From contig NZ_JAGGNW010000012.1 in assembly GCF_018614875.1 (NCBI RefSeq), forward strand, positions 124,001 through 188,000: DNA of 64,000 nucleotides, in the 5' to 3' direction. The position numbers and the translations under genes were made by a program. The notes below the pieces were generated by a model. It ran no database searches. It was not told where the DNA came from and saw only the letters and a list, made by a program, of their open reading frames with translations. Each line of letters begins with the position of its first letter. The first letter of the stretch is position 1. This document shows positions 28,271 through 37,032 of this stretch, piece by piece. The DNA comes from Variovorax paradoxus (GTDB lineage Bacteria > Pseudomonadota > Gammaproteobacteria > Burkholderiales > Burkholderiaceae_C).

Positions 28271-28306
28271 CGAGCGCTGCGCTGGATGCCGGCAGCGCAG
28301 CGCTCG
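28271..28306 (+). terminator. Strong hairpin after the lipoprotein gene
   Basis: A perfect 14-bp stem (28271-28284 with 28293-28306, 8-nt loop) begins 6 bp after the lipoprotein stop. No T-run follows, so it may end transcription with Rho or stabilise the 3' end. It also lies downstream of the oppositely oriented small gene at 28372. Confidence 0.55.
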
Positions 28307-28371
28307 ACAACCGATTCGCCAAAGGCGAGCTTCGGGCAAAGCGACATACAGCAATTGCGCGTGAACCAGTC

Positions 28372-28596
28372 TCAGGCCAGCAGCAACCTGGCCTCGTCGC
28401 GCCAGTAAGCCACGGCGGCCAGCCAGCCCTCCCACACGCAGCCGTTGCAGCCGCGCCCGCAGCAGGTGGTGGGCTCGGGCGGCGGCACGCGCAAGGCGAG
28501 CCGCCGCGCAGCGGCTTCCGACTGAACGGCCGCGATCAGCGCCTGGGCGCTGACCAGGTCGAGCGGCGGAGGCAGGTTCTCGTCTGCGATGGACAT
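28372..28596 (-). CDS. Small oxidoreductase-like-domain protein
   Basis: About 74 residues from ATG 28596; a GTG at 28623 would add nine. The C-terminal half holds the cysteine-rich motif PPEPTTCCGRGCNGCVWEGW, matching the Oxidored-like family (CCGxGCxxCVWxxY pattern), found as small bacterial proteins and as domains in eukaryotic mitochondrial proteins. The four cysteines probably bind a metal or Fe-S cluster. The biological role is not established. It lies 46 bp downstream of the LpxO-like gene on the same strand. Confidence 0.7.
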   Translation of the reverse strand: MSIADENLPPPLDLVSAQALIAAVQSEAAARRLALRVPPPEPTTCCGRGCNGCVWEGWLAAVAYWRDEARLLLA

Positions 28597-28642
28597 GGCG
28601 GGCAGCGATGCCCGGGGCACCACGCGGCGGGCCTGTTGCGCC

Positions 28643-29539
28643 TTACCAGAAGATCCAGAGCGCCAGCCCGCCGAAGATCGACCACTTCACGAGGTAGTAC
28701 GCCCGCTTGTCCCAGGCCTTGAGCCGCTTGCCGATCACGCGGATCTGGTAGATGTACTTGAACGCGCGGTTCAGGCCGCCGGTCTTGTCGCCGGTGTCGT
28801 TGGGCGATGCGGCGGCAGCCAGCAGGTTCTTGGCGAACCAGCGGTTCACGGCGCTGGCCCAGCGGTACTTCAGCGGACGCTCGATGTCGCAGAACAGGAT
28901 CACGCGGTCGTGGTCGGTCGTGTTCTCCGCGTAGTGGATGTAGGTTTCGTCGAACACCACGGCCTCGCCGTCGCGCCAGTGGTAGCGCTGGCCGTCCACG
29001 TCGATGTAGCAGCCCTCGACGCCCGGCGTCCACAGGCCCAGGTGATAGCGCAGCGAACCGGCGAAGGGGTCGCGGTGGCGCACGAGGCGGCTGCCCGGCG
29101 GGAGTTCGGCGAACATCGCAGCCTTGATGGTGCCGATGCCCTTGAGCAGTTCGGTGGTGCGCGGGCACAGCACGGCCGCCGAGGGATGGGCCTCGTCGTA
29201 CCACTTCAGGTAGAAGCGCTTCCAGCCGCTCTTGAAGAAGGAGTTGAAGCCCACGTCGTTGAACTGGCTCGAGGCCTTGATGCTGCCGCCGTTGCGCATG
29301 GCAAGCGCCTCTTCGCGGATGACCTGCCAGTTCTCTTCGAGCACGCGCATCTCCGGAAACTGTGCTGGCGACAGGTACGGCGTGCTCGGCACCTTCGAGA
29401 AGATGTACATGAAGGCGTTCAGCGGCGCCAGGAAGGTCGAATGATCAGAGAGCTGTCTGAAGAAACGATGCCGGACCTGGCCGCGGAAATGAACGTAGAG
29501 CGCGCTGAGCGCGAAGATGGCAAGAATGACCCACTTCAT
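28643..29539 (-). CDS. lpxO: LpxO-like lipid A / aspartyl-asparaginyl beta-hydroxylase family protein
   Basis: 298 residues. One N-terminal membrane helix (MKWVILAIFALSALYVHF) and a second near the C-terminus flank an Asp_Arg_Hydrox dioxygenase domain. The Fe(II)/2-oxoglutarate ligand motif appears as LVRHRDPFAGSLRYHLGL with a distal histidine in IHYAENTTDHDR. The layout YVHFRGQVRHRFFRQLSDHSTFLAPLNAFMY matches LpxO, which 2-hydroxylates an acyl chain of lipid A at the inner membrane and changes antimicrobial-peptide resistance. The frame continues upstream without protein character; ATG 29539 fits the family length of about 300. Confidence 0.82.
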   Translation of the reverse strand: MKWVILAIFALSALYVHFRGQVRHRFFRQLSDHSTFLAPLNAFMYIFSKVPSTPYLSPAQFPEMRVLEENWQVIREEALAMRNGGSIKASSQFNDVGFNSFFKSGWKRFYLKWYDEAHPSAAVLCPRTTELLKGIGTIKAAMFAELPPGSRLVRHRDPFAGSLRYHLGLWTPGVEGCYIDVDGQRYHWRDGEAVVFDETYIHYAENTTDHDRVILFCDIERPLKYRWASAVNRWFAKNLLAAAASPNDTGDKTGGLNRAFKYIYQIRVIGKRLKAWDKRAYYLVKWSIFGGLALWIFW

Positions 29540-29670
29540 TGTTGAAAGTGTCCTGTAGGCGGCGCGGGGGTAGCCGGGTAGTGTAAATCGCCGCTCCGAA
29601 TCGGACCTGACGACGGCCCTTTGGCCTTGTTCCGAGATGCGCAGGACCCGCACGCAGCCCGCAACCGCGT

Positions 29671-30138
29671 TCAGCGGTCCACCGCAAGCATCAGCGTTTC
29701 CTTGATCTCCTCCATCACCACGTAGCTGTGCGATTCGGCCGCCACGGGCAGCTTCTTGAGGATGTCGCCCAGCAGGTGGCGGTACTCGCTCATGCCGCTC
29801 AGGCGCGCCTTCACGAGGTAGTCGAAGCTGCCCGAAACCAGGTGGCATTCGAGCACTTCGGGCATGTGCAGCAGTTCCTTTCGCACCTTGTCGAACACGT
29901 CGCCCGACTTGGCCGAGAGCTTGATTTCCACGAACACCAGCAGCGTTTTGCCCAGCGCCTCGGGCGACACATGCGCGTGGTAGCCGCTGATGACGCCGTC
30001 GCGCTCCATGCGCTTCACGCGCTCGGCGCAGGGCGACGCCGACAGGCCGATGCGCTCGGCAAGCTCGGTCATGGAGATGCGGCCCTGGCGCTGCAGCAGG
30101 TCGAGGATCTTGCGGTCGATACGGTCGAGTTCGGGCAT
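29671..30138 (-). CDS. Lrp/AsnC-family regulator, probably of dadA
   Basis: 155 residues from ATG 30138 (MPELDRIDRKILDLLQ, the usual Lrp start; a GTG at 30165 is possible). N-terminal helix-turn-helix ISMTELAERIGLSASPCAERVKRM, C-terminal RAM effector domain with VLECHLVSGSFDYLVKARL. Lrp/AsnC proteins sense amino acids as octamers. It is divergent from dadA with a 128-bp gap, an arrangement seen for Lrp-type activators of D-alanine or amino-acid catabolism genes. The gap has two copies of a CACTGCA-containing element (near 30182 and 30215). Confidence 0.9.
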   Translation of the reverse strand: MPELDRIDRKILDLLQRQGRISMTELAERIGLSASPCAERVKRMERDGVISGYHAHVSPEALGKTLLVFVEIKLSAKSGDVFDKVRKELLHMPEVLECHLVSGSFDYLVKARLSGMSEYRHLLGDILKKLPVAAESHSYVVMEEIKETLMLAVDR

Positions 30139-30266
30139 TTCACTTCGCACGGGGGATTGGCGCACTTGGCGCAGCGGATTTCACTGCAGAAAGAGCAAAA
30201 ACGATGAAATCCACTGCATTGTGCACTTTAGATTCCATGCATTCACCTTCATTCGCTTAAATACCC

Positions 30267-31568
30267 ATGAAAGTCATCGTTCTCGGCGGCGGCGTGATCG
30301 GCACCACCACGGCCTACTACCTCGCGCGCTCCGGCGCCGACGTGACGTTGCTCGACCGGCAGGCCGGCCCCGCGGAAGAAACGAGCTTCGGCAACGCCGG
30401 CCAGGTGTCGCCGGGCTACTCCACGCCCTGGGCCGCGCCGGGCATTCCGCTGAAGGCGATCAAGTGGATGTTCCAGAAGCACGCGCCGCTGTCGATCCGC
30501 CCCGACGGCACGCTGTTCCAGCTGCGCTGGATGGCGGCCATGCTGCGCAACTGCTCGCCCGAACGCTACGCAGTCAACAAGGAACGCATGATGCGCGTGG
30601 CCGAATACAGCCGCGGTTGCCTGCAGCAACTGCGTGCGGAAACCGGCCTTCGCTACGAACACCGCACCGGCGGCACGCTGCAGCTGTTCCGCACACAGGC
30701 GCAGCTCGACGCGGTGCAGCGCGACATCGCGGTGCTCGACGAATGCGGCGTGCCCTACGAACTGCTCGACCGCGATGCGCTCGCACGCGTCGAGCCCGCG
30801 CTGGCCGGCGCGCGCGACCGGCTCGCTGGCGGCCTGCGCTTGCCGAACGACGAGACCGGCGACTGCCACCTGTTCACCCGCGGCCTGGCCGACATCGCGC
30901 GCGGCCTGGGCGTGGACTTTCGCTTCGGCCAGGCCATCGACGGACTCGAGACCGATGGCGGCCGCATCACCGGCGTGCGCACCAGCGCCGGCAAGATCCT
31001 CACGGCCGACCGCTACGTGATGGCCTTCGGCAGCTACTCGCGCGCAGCCATCGCATCGCTCGGCCTCGACATTCCGGTCTATCCGGTCAAGGGCTACTCG
31101 CTCACGGTGCCCCTGCTCGACGAGGCGCTGGCCCCGCAATCGACCGTGCTCGACGAAACCTACAAGGTGGCCGTCACGCGCTTCGACAACCGCATCCGCG
31201 TGGGCGGCATGGCCGAGCTCGGCGGCTTCGACCTGCGCTTGAACCCTGCCCGCCGCGCCACGCTCGAGAAGGTGGTGACCGACCTGTTCCCCGGCGGCGA
31301 CCTGCCGCGCGCCACCTTCTGGACCGGCCTGCGCCCGATGACGCCCGACAGCACCCCCATCGTCGGCGCCACGCGCTATGCGAACCTGTTCCTCAACACC
31401 GGCCACGGCACGCTCGGCTGGACCATGGCCTGCGGCTCGGGCAAGCTGATCTCCGACCTCGTGACCGGCCAGCGTCCGGAGATTCGCACCGACGGCCTCG
31501 CAATGGACCGCTACGAACCGGGCTCATCGCGCGCAGCGCGCCCGAACCCGGCAACGGCACACGCTTGA
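30267..31568 (+). CDS. dadA: D-amino-acid dehydrogenase small subunit
   Basis: 433 residues, FAD-dependent. N-terminal dinucleotide site [21 protein letters not shown], then the DadA hallmark [30 protein letters not shown]. The C-terminal FAD/substrate segment reads [39 protein letters not shown]. It oxidises D-alanine and other D-amino acids to 2-oxo acids at the inner membrane, passing electrons to quinone. The divergent Lrp-type gene is the likely regulator. It converges on the Rieske oxygenase gene with only 12 bp between stops. No dadX racemase is adjacent. Confidence 0.93.
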   Translation: MKVIVLGGGVIGTTTAYYLARSGADVTLLDRQAGPAEETSFGNAGQVSPGYSTPWAAPGIPLKAIKWMFQKHAPLSIRPDGTLFQLRWMAAMLRNCSPERYAVNKERMMRVAEYSRGCLQQLRAETGLRYEHRTGGTLQLFRTQAQLDAVQRDIAVLDECGVPYELLDRDALARVEPALAGARDRLAGGLRLPNDETGDCHLFTRGLADIARGLGVDFRFGQAIDGLETDGGRITGVRTSAGKILTADRYVMAFGSYSRAAIASLGLDIPVYPVKGYSLTVPLLDEALAPQSTVLDETYKVAVTRFDNRIRVGGMAELGGFDLRLNPARRATLEKVVTDLFPGGDLPRATFWTGLRPMTPDSTPIVGATRYANLFLNTGHGTLGWTMACGSGKLISDLVTGQRPEIRTDGLAMDRYEPGSSRAARPNPATAHA

Positions 31569-31580
31569 TGCGGCGCCCGC

Positions 31581-32663
31581 TCAGGCGGCCTTCGTTATCG
31601 GGATGACTGCGCTGTTCATGCCTCGGTAGACCTCCGCCTCGCCATGCTTCGCCAGCAGCTGCATCAGGTGCTTGCGGATCAGCATGCCGGGCCGGTCCGA
31701 ATCCATCGAATACTCCACGCCGCGCCGGCGCGTGTCGACCAGCGCATCGGGGTCGGTCGATTCGAGGATGTCCTTGTCCTCGCGCGTTACCGCTTCGTCG
31801 AAGTCGATCAGCATCTGCGCGGTGCAGTCGGCTTCGGTGTCGTTGCGGAACAGCCATTGGCACAGCTGCATGCGGCCGTCGTCGATGGGCGTGAAGCAGT
31901 TGATGATGATGTGGCGCACGCCGCTCGGGTACTCGATGTCGAGCCGGCGCGAGAACGGCAGGAAGTAGGCGTTGCGCATGTGGCGCGTGGTGATTGGCTC
32001 GGTCACGCCGCTGATGGCGTGGAACTTCACCGGGTTGGCCGCTTCGATCACCGTCTCGGCATAGAAGCCGCCTTCGTTTTCCACCAGTTCGTACTTGCTC
32101 GGCTTCGGGCTCGCGGCCACGCCGAAGGTGGCGCGGTGCACGAAGCTGAAATGCGAATTGTCGAACGAGTTCTCGAGCGCGCGCATCGGGCTGGTCTGCC
32201 ACTCTTCGTAGAACTGGAAGATGGTGCGGTAGCCCGCGTCGTCGAACTCCGGAATGGCGGGAATGTCGGCGATGGGCTCTTCGAGCGCCACCCATGCATA
32301 GCCGTAGCGCGCGGTGCAGCGGTAGGCGGTGGTGCGGTACTCCGGCGAGATCTTGCGGTCGGCCTCGTACTGCGGAATGCGGATCACCTGCCCGCTGCGG
32401 TCGTAGGTCCAGCCGTGGTAGCCGCACTGGATGGCGCCCTGCCCGCAGGCCTGGCCTTCGCTGTCGACGCACCAGCCTTTCGAGAGCCTGGCGGTGCGAT
32501 GGCAACAGCGGTCGCGCAGCGCGGCGGGCTGGCCGCCGGCATCGATGAACAGGACGATGTCTTCGCCCAGCAGCCTGAAAGGCCTGGGCCCATGGGCCAG
32601 TTCGGTCAGCGGCATGACGGCATGCCAGAACTTGCGGAAAACGGGTTGTTGGGTGACGAGCAT
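31581..32663 (-). CDS. Rieske non-heme iron oxygenase, NdmA/N-demethylase-like
   Basis: 360 residues from ATG 32663 with AAGGAG in front. The Rieske cluster motif is Cys53-Cys-His55 ... Cys80-GY-His83; the 24-residue spacing between halves is longer than the usual 15-17 and contains two additional cysteines (GWCVDSEGQACGQG). The mononuclear iron site is N165-x2-D168-x2-H171-x4-H176. The N-terminus FRKFWHAVMPLTELAHGPRPFRLLGEDIVLF and RDRCCHRTARLSKG resemble caffeine N-demethylase NdmA and related single-component-alpha oxygenases. It may demethylate or hydroxylate an N-heterocycle. No reductase partner is adjacent. Divergent from a binding-protein/deaminase operon through a mirrored promoter. 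Confidence 0.85.
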   Translation of the reverse strand: MLVTQQPVFRKFWHAVMPLTELAHGPRPFRLLGEDIVLFIDAGGQPAALRDRCCHRTARLSKGWCVDSEGQACGQGAIQCGYHGWTYDRSGQVIRIPQYEADRKISPEYRTTAYRCTARYGYAWVALEEPIADIPAIPEFDDAGYRTIFQFYEEWQTSPMRALENSFDNSHFSFVHRATFGVAASPKPSKYELVENEGGFYAETVIEAANPVKFHAISGVTEPITTRHMRNAYFLPFSRRLDIEYPSGVRHIIINCFTPIDDGRMQLCQWLFRNDTEADCTAQMLIDFDEAVTREDKDILESTDPDALVDTRRRGVEYSMDSDRPGMLIRKHLMQLLAKHGEAEVYRGMNSAVIPITKAA

Positions 32664-32705
32664 GCGTGGACTCCTTCTGTTGCGCGTGGGTACGTACGAA
32701 CCTGA

Positions 32706-32898
32706 AAGAGCAATTTCCTGCCGCAAGGGCTGAACGCTTCTACTCTGCGCCACCTGCCATGCAAATTGCGCGCCCACATTATTGCGCCGGTCGGCCAAGC
32801 GGCCTGCCCTGGCATGGGTCGTGCATCAACTCGCGCAAGAGTAGAAGCGTTCAGCAGCGCACGCACCACCGTTGTGCGCCCGCCCGGAAATTGCTCTT
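32706..32898. repeat. Mirrored divergent promoter elements
   Basis: In the 291-bp gap between the Rieske gene and the binding-protein gene, an 18-bp element GCTGAACGCTTCTACTCT (32729-32746) recurs as its exact reverse complement at 32838-32855, and a 13-bp element AAGAGCAATTTCC (32706-32718) recurs inverted at 32886-32898. Read towards each gene the order is the same: 18-mer, spacer, 13-mer. The spacers are 10 bp (Rieske side) and 30 bp (binding-protein side), differing by 20 bp, about two DNA turns. The 13-mers lie 42 and 56 bp before the start codons. This is best explained as paired sites for one regulator serving both promoters. Confidence 0.85.
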
Positions 32899-32954
32899 GA
32901 AGTGCCCCCGCCTTGTGCGGAGGGATTCAAGACCCGAGGATTCCGAGGCCCCAC

Positions 32955-33983
32955 ATGCAACGTCGATTTTTTCTCGCGGCCGGTGCCGCCACCCTTGCCG
33001 CTCCCGCCGTCTTCGCCCAGGGCGCGGGCAAGCCGACCCCGCTCAAGTTCACGCTCGACTTCCGCATCAACGGCCAGACCGCGCCGTTCTTCCTTGCGCA
33101 CAGCAAGGGCTACTACAGGGACGAAGGCCTGGACGTGACCATCGACACCGGTGCCGGATCGGTCGCCTCGATCACGCGCATCGCGAGCGGCGTGTACCAG
33201 ATGGGCCTGGGCGACATCAGCTCGCTGGTCGAGTTCAATGCGCAGAACCCCGGCACCCCGATGGTGCAGGCCGTGTACCAGTACTACAACCGCGCGCCCT
33301 TCGTGATCATCGGCCGCAAGGACCGTGGCGTCACGGCCGACTTCAAGAGCCTGACCGGCAAGAAGGTGGCCGCGGCGGCCGTCGAATCGACCCGCCGCGC
33401 CTGGCCGATGGTGGCGCGCAAGCAGGGCATGCGCAGCGACGCCTTCCAGTGGCAGACCACCGACTTCAGCGCGCGCGACAACGTGATGGTGCGCGGCGAC
33501 GTCGACGCCGCCACCTACTTTCACGATTCCGCCGTTTCGCTCTTCGCACGCATGAAGCCGGAAGAACTGTCGGTGCTCAAATATGCCGATGCGGGCGTCG
33601 ACCTCTATGGCAACGCCATTCTCGCGAGCAGCAACCTGATCGCGCAGAACCCCAGGCTGGTTGCGGCCTTTCTGCGCGCCACCAACCGTGCCATCGTCGA
33701 GACCTTTGCCAACCCGGCGCCCAGCATCGCGGCCATGCGCCAGCGCGAACCCATCCTCGACGAAAAGATGGAGCTTGAACGCTGGGGTGTCACGGCGCAA
33801 TATGTGGGTGCCGCGGACACGCGCAGCCACGGCCTGGGCGACATCAGGAAGCTCACACTCGAGCAGCAGGTCGACGAGGTGGTCGACGTATTCGGCCTCA
33901 AGGTCAAGCCTTCGTCCGACGCCATCTTCAACACGTCGATGCTGCCATCGCGCACCGAACGCATGATTCCCACCAAGGCATGA
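32955..33983 (+). CDS. ABC-type substrate-binding protein, NMT1/THI5-like (second copy)
   Basis: 342 residues. Signal MQRRFFLAAGAATLAAPAVFA, then LKFTLDFRINGQTAPFFLAHSKGYYRDEGLDVTIDTG, collinear over the whole length with the protein at 24153-25187 (for example ASGVYQMGLGDISSLVEFNAQNP against ASGAYDMGFADLAALMEFHANNP). No ATPase or permease genes follow, so it may use the membrane partners at 25187-26827 or others elsewhere. Its ATGA overlap with the deaminase couples their translation. The expected ligand is a nitrogen heterocycle. Confidence 0.88.
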   Translation: MQRRFFLAAGAATLAAPAVFAQGAGKPTPLKFTLDFRINGQTAPFFLAHSKGYYRDEGLDVTIDTGAGSVASITRIASGVYQMGLGDISSLVEFNAQNPGTPMVQAVYQYYNRAPFVIIGRKDRGVTADFKSLTGKKVAAAAVESTRRAWPMVARKQGMRSDAFQWQTTDFSARDNVMVRGDVDAATYFHDSAVSLFARMKPEELSVLKYADAGVDLYGNAILASSNLIAQNPRLVAAFLRATNRAIVETFANPAPSIAAMRQREPILDEKMELERWGVTAQYVGAADTRSHGLGDIRKLTLEQQVDEVVDVFGLKVKPSSDAIFNTSMLPSRTERMIPTKA

Positions 33984-34504
33984 ACTTCAGCAACAGTCAA
34001 TCCACACTCCCCGAAGAAACCACGCTCGACGAACGCGACGGACGCTACCTGCGCAAGGCCATCGTCTGGTCGCACGCGGCGCGCCGCCGCGGCAACCGGC
34101 CCTTCGGATCGGTCATCGTCTCGGCCACCGGAGAAGTGCTGGCCGAAGCCGGCAACAGCAATGCCGAAACCGGCGACTGCACGGCGCATGCGGAGGTGAA
34201 TGCCCTGCGCGCACTCGCGGGGCGCGGCCTCACGCGCGAGGAACTCGCCGAAGCCACCCTCTATGCATCGGGCGAACCCTGCGTGATGTGCGCGGGCGCG
34301 ATCTTCTGGTCGAACATCGGCCGCGTGGTGTTCGGCATCGATGCCGAGCGGCTGCGCGTGTTCCGCGGCGAGCGGCAGGACCAGCGCGATGCGGAGCTGT
34401 CGTGCCGCGACGTGTTCCGCGCCTCGCCGCATCCGATCGAATGCATCGGGCCCGCGCTGCTGGACGAAGCCAGTGCCGCGCATGATGGCGCATGGGACAG
34501 CTAG
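33980..34504 (+). CDS. CDA-fold nucleobase deaminase (second copy)
   Basis: 174 residues. Zinc and proton-shuttle motifs His70-Ala-Glu72 and P100-CVMC (Cys101, Cys104), with the same C-terminal ELSCRDVFR segment and NIGRVVFG core as the deaminase at 26838-27314. It differs from TadA by its length and C-terminus, and from cytidine deaminases by its PCxMC spacing. It probably deaminates the compound bound by the partner binding protein, whose stop it overlaps by 4 bp. ureD follows 36 bp later. Substrate unknown; guanine, cytosine or an aminated N-methylated base are possibilities. Confidence 0.85.
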   Translation: MNFSNSQSTLPEETTLDERDGRYLRKAIVWSHAARRRGNRPFGSVIVSATGEVLAEAGNSNAETGDCTAHAEVNALRALAGRGLTREELAEATLYASGEPCVMCAGAIFWSNIGRVVFGIDAERLRVFRGERQDQRDAELSCRDVFRASPHPIECIGPALLDEASAAHDGAWDS

Positions 34505-34540
34505 CCGCGCAGAGCGGTGCGGGGCGAATAGACTTGCTGG

Positions 34541-35371
34541 ATGTCCTGGCACGCACGTCTCCATCTTGATTACCGGCACGAAACCGGGCGCAGCGTTGCG
34601 CGCTTTCGCCATGACGGGCCGCTGCGCATCCTGCAGAGCCTCTATCCGGAAGGAGATGCGATCTGCCACAACGTGCTGGTGCATCCGCCGGGCGGGCTGG
34701 TGGGGGGCGACACGCTGGACATCGACATCGAGGCGGCCGACGGGAGCCATGGCCTGATCACCACGCCGGGGGCTTCGCGCTTCTACCGCTCCGAAGGCGA
34801 GTTGGCGCTGCAGCGCACGCGCATCCGGCTTGCCGGGGGCGCGCGGCTCGAGTGGCTGCCGCTGGAGGCCATCTGCTACAGCGGATGCCGGGCCGAGAAC
34901 CGGCTCACCATCGAGGCCGAACCCGGGGCCGAGATGATCGGCTGGGACGTGACTGCCCTCGGCCTGCCGAATGCCAACCAGCCATTCGAGCGCGGCACCT
35001 ATCTGCAGCACATCGAAGTGCCCGGCGTGTGGCTGGAGCGCGGGCGTATCGACGCGGCGGATCATCGGCTGCTGCAGAGCCCTCTGGGCTTCGGCGGGCA
35101 TCGCTGCATCGCCTCGCTGTTCTTCGTGTCGGGCTCGCCGGCCACGCGGGCGCGGCGCGAGGCGCTGCTCGCGCATGCGCGCACGGCCATCGATGCGCAT
35201 GAGCTTCAAGAGAGCGCCGGCGCGACCAGCCCGCATGCGGAGATCGTCGTGCTGCGCGTGCTCGCGCCGGTGGTCGAGCCCGCGATGCAGCTGCTGCGGC
35301 AGGTGTGGCAGGCATGGCGTGCCGAGCTGTGGCAGCTGCCGGCGAGTTCTCCGCGCATCTGGGCGACTTAG
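34541..35371 (+). CDS. ureD: UreD, urease accessory protein (orphan copy)
   Basis: 276 residues, normal length for UreD/UreH. Family features are HNVLVHPPGGLVGGDTLDIDIEA, ITTPGASRFYRS, LPLEAICYSGCRAENRLTIE and the ALGLPNANQPFERG segment. UreD binds apo-urease and carries nickel between the UreFG complex and the active site in the cytosol. No urease structural gene or other accessory gene lies beside it: the next gene is a convergent LysR regulator with its stop 4 bp away. In related bacteria ureD usually heads the ure operon next to urtE, so this position is unusual. It may have been separated by rearrangement or be an additional copy. Confidence 0.9.
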   Translation: MSWHARLHLDYRHETGRSVARFRHDGPLRILQSLYPEGDAICHNVLVHPPGGLVGGDTLDIDIEAADGSHGLITTPGASRFYRSEGELALQRTRIRLAGGARLEWLPLEAICYSGCRAENRLTIEAEPGAEMIGWDVTALGLPNANQPFERGTYLQHIEVPGVWLERGRIDAADHRLLQSPLGFGGHRCIASLFFVSGSPATRARREALLAHARTAIDAHELQESAGATSPHAEIVVLRVLAPVVEPAMQLLRQVWQAWRAELWQLPASSPRIWAT

Positions 35372-35375
35372 CGCT

Positions 35376-36246
35376 TCAAGCCGGCATGTCCGTACGCGGC
35401 AGCCGCAGGTGCTTCTTCAAGGTCTCGAACACCTGCCGCGTGACCGGGTTCACCACGTGGCTGCGCACGTACAGGTAATAGGCCAGGTCGGGCAGGCGCG
35501 GCATGCCGTCGCCGGCACCGAGCACGCGCAGGCCCGCGTCGAGCTGCTCCACGCCGCGCGCGGTCACGCCCAGGCCGGCGCGCAGCGCGGCCTTGATGCC
35601 GATCAGGCTCGACGAGGTGTAGCGCGGCGTCCACGCCACGCCCGCGGCGTCGAGCGCTTCGTGGCCGATGCGGCGGAAGATGCTCGGGCCGTCGGCCATG
35701 ATCAGCGGCACCGGCTTGGCCGGATCGTGCACATAGCTGGCCGCGCAGAGCCACACGGTCGGCGAATTGCGCAGCACCACGCCATCGAACTGAGGGTCGG
35801 CGCGGTTGGAGATGATCATGTCGACCTCGCCGCTCTTGAGCGAAGTCATCAGGTAGGGGCTGCGGCCGATGTGGATGTCGAGCTGCAGCAGCGGCGATGT
35901 GCGCGCGACCTCGGTCAGCAGCAGCGGCAGCATGGTCTCGGCCACGTCGTGCGGCGCGCCGATGCGCAGGTTGCCTTCGAGCTCGCCCTGCCGCAGGCTG
36001 CGCAGCGCCTCGTCGTTGAGCGCGAGCAGATGGTGCGCATAGGTCAGGAGCCGTTCGCCATGTTCGGTGAGGCGCTTCTGCCGGCCCTGCCTGGCGAACA
36101 GCGGATGGCCCACCTGCTCTTCGAGCCGCTGCATCTGCTGCGTGATGGCCGACTGCGTGCGCCCCAGGTGCACGGCCGCCGCGGCAAAGCTCTGGTGGCT
36201 GACGATGGCCGTGAAGGAGCGCAGCAGTTCAAGATCGAGCGTGGGC

Positions 36247-36248
<2 letters not shown>
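35376..36248 (-). CDS. LysR-family regulator of the organosulfur operon
   Basis: 290 residues: helix-turn-helix FAAAAVHLGRTQSAITQQMQRLEEQVG in the N-terminal 60 residues, then the effector domain with LRIGAPHDVAETMLPLLL and GIKAALRAGLGVTARGV. It is divergent from the thiol-dioxygenase operon with 106 bp between starts, and a near-perfect 23-bp dyad covers its own start codon (36247-36269). It most likely autorepresses and activates the divergent operon in response to the organosulfur substrate or its product. Confidence 0.9.
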
Positions 36249-36945
<697 letters not shown>

Positions 36946-37032
36946 GGCCTTCTTTCAACCTCGTCTTCTTTCACGCGGGTCGCGCAGAGCGCGGCCCCGC
37001 AGGACCGCGTTCGTCCCAACGGCTTGCTTCCC

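Noticed and set aside
32690..32720. Sigma-54 promoter in front of the Rieske gene (GG...TTGC)
   Set aside because: The GG-to-GC spacing is one base short of the required 10 and the other arm does not have the motif.
32706..32898. Inverted repeats as ends of an insertion sequence
   Set aside because: Only 91 bp lie between the inner copies, there is no transposase, and the arms differ in spacer length. A regulatory reading fits better.
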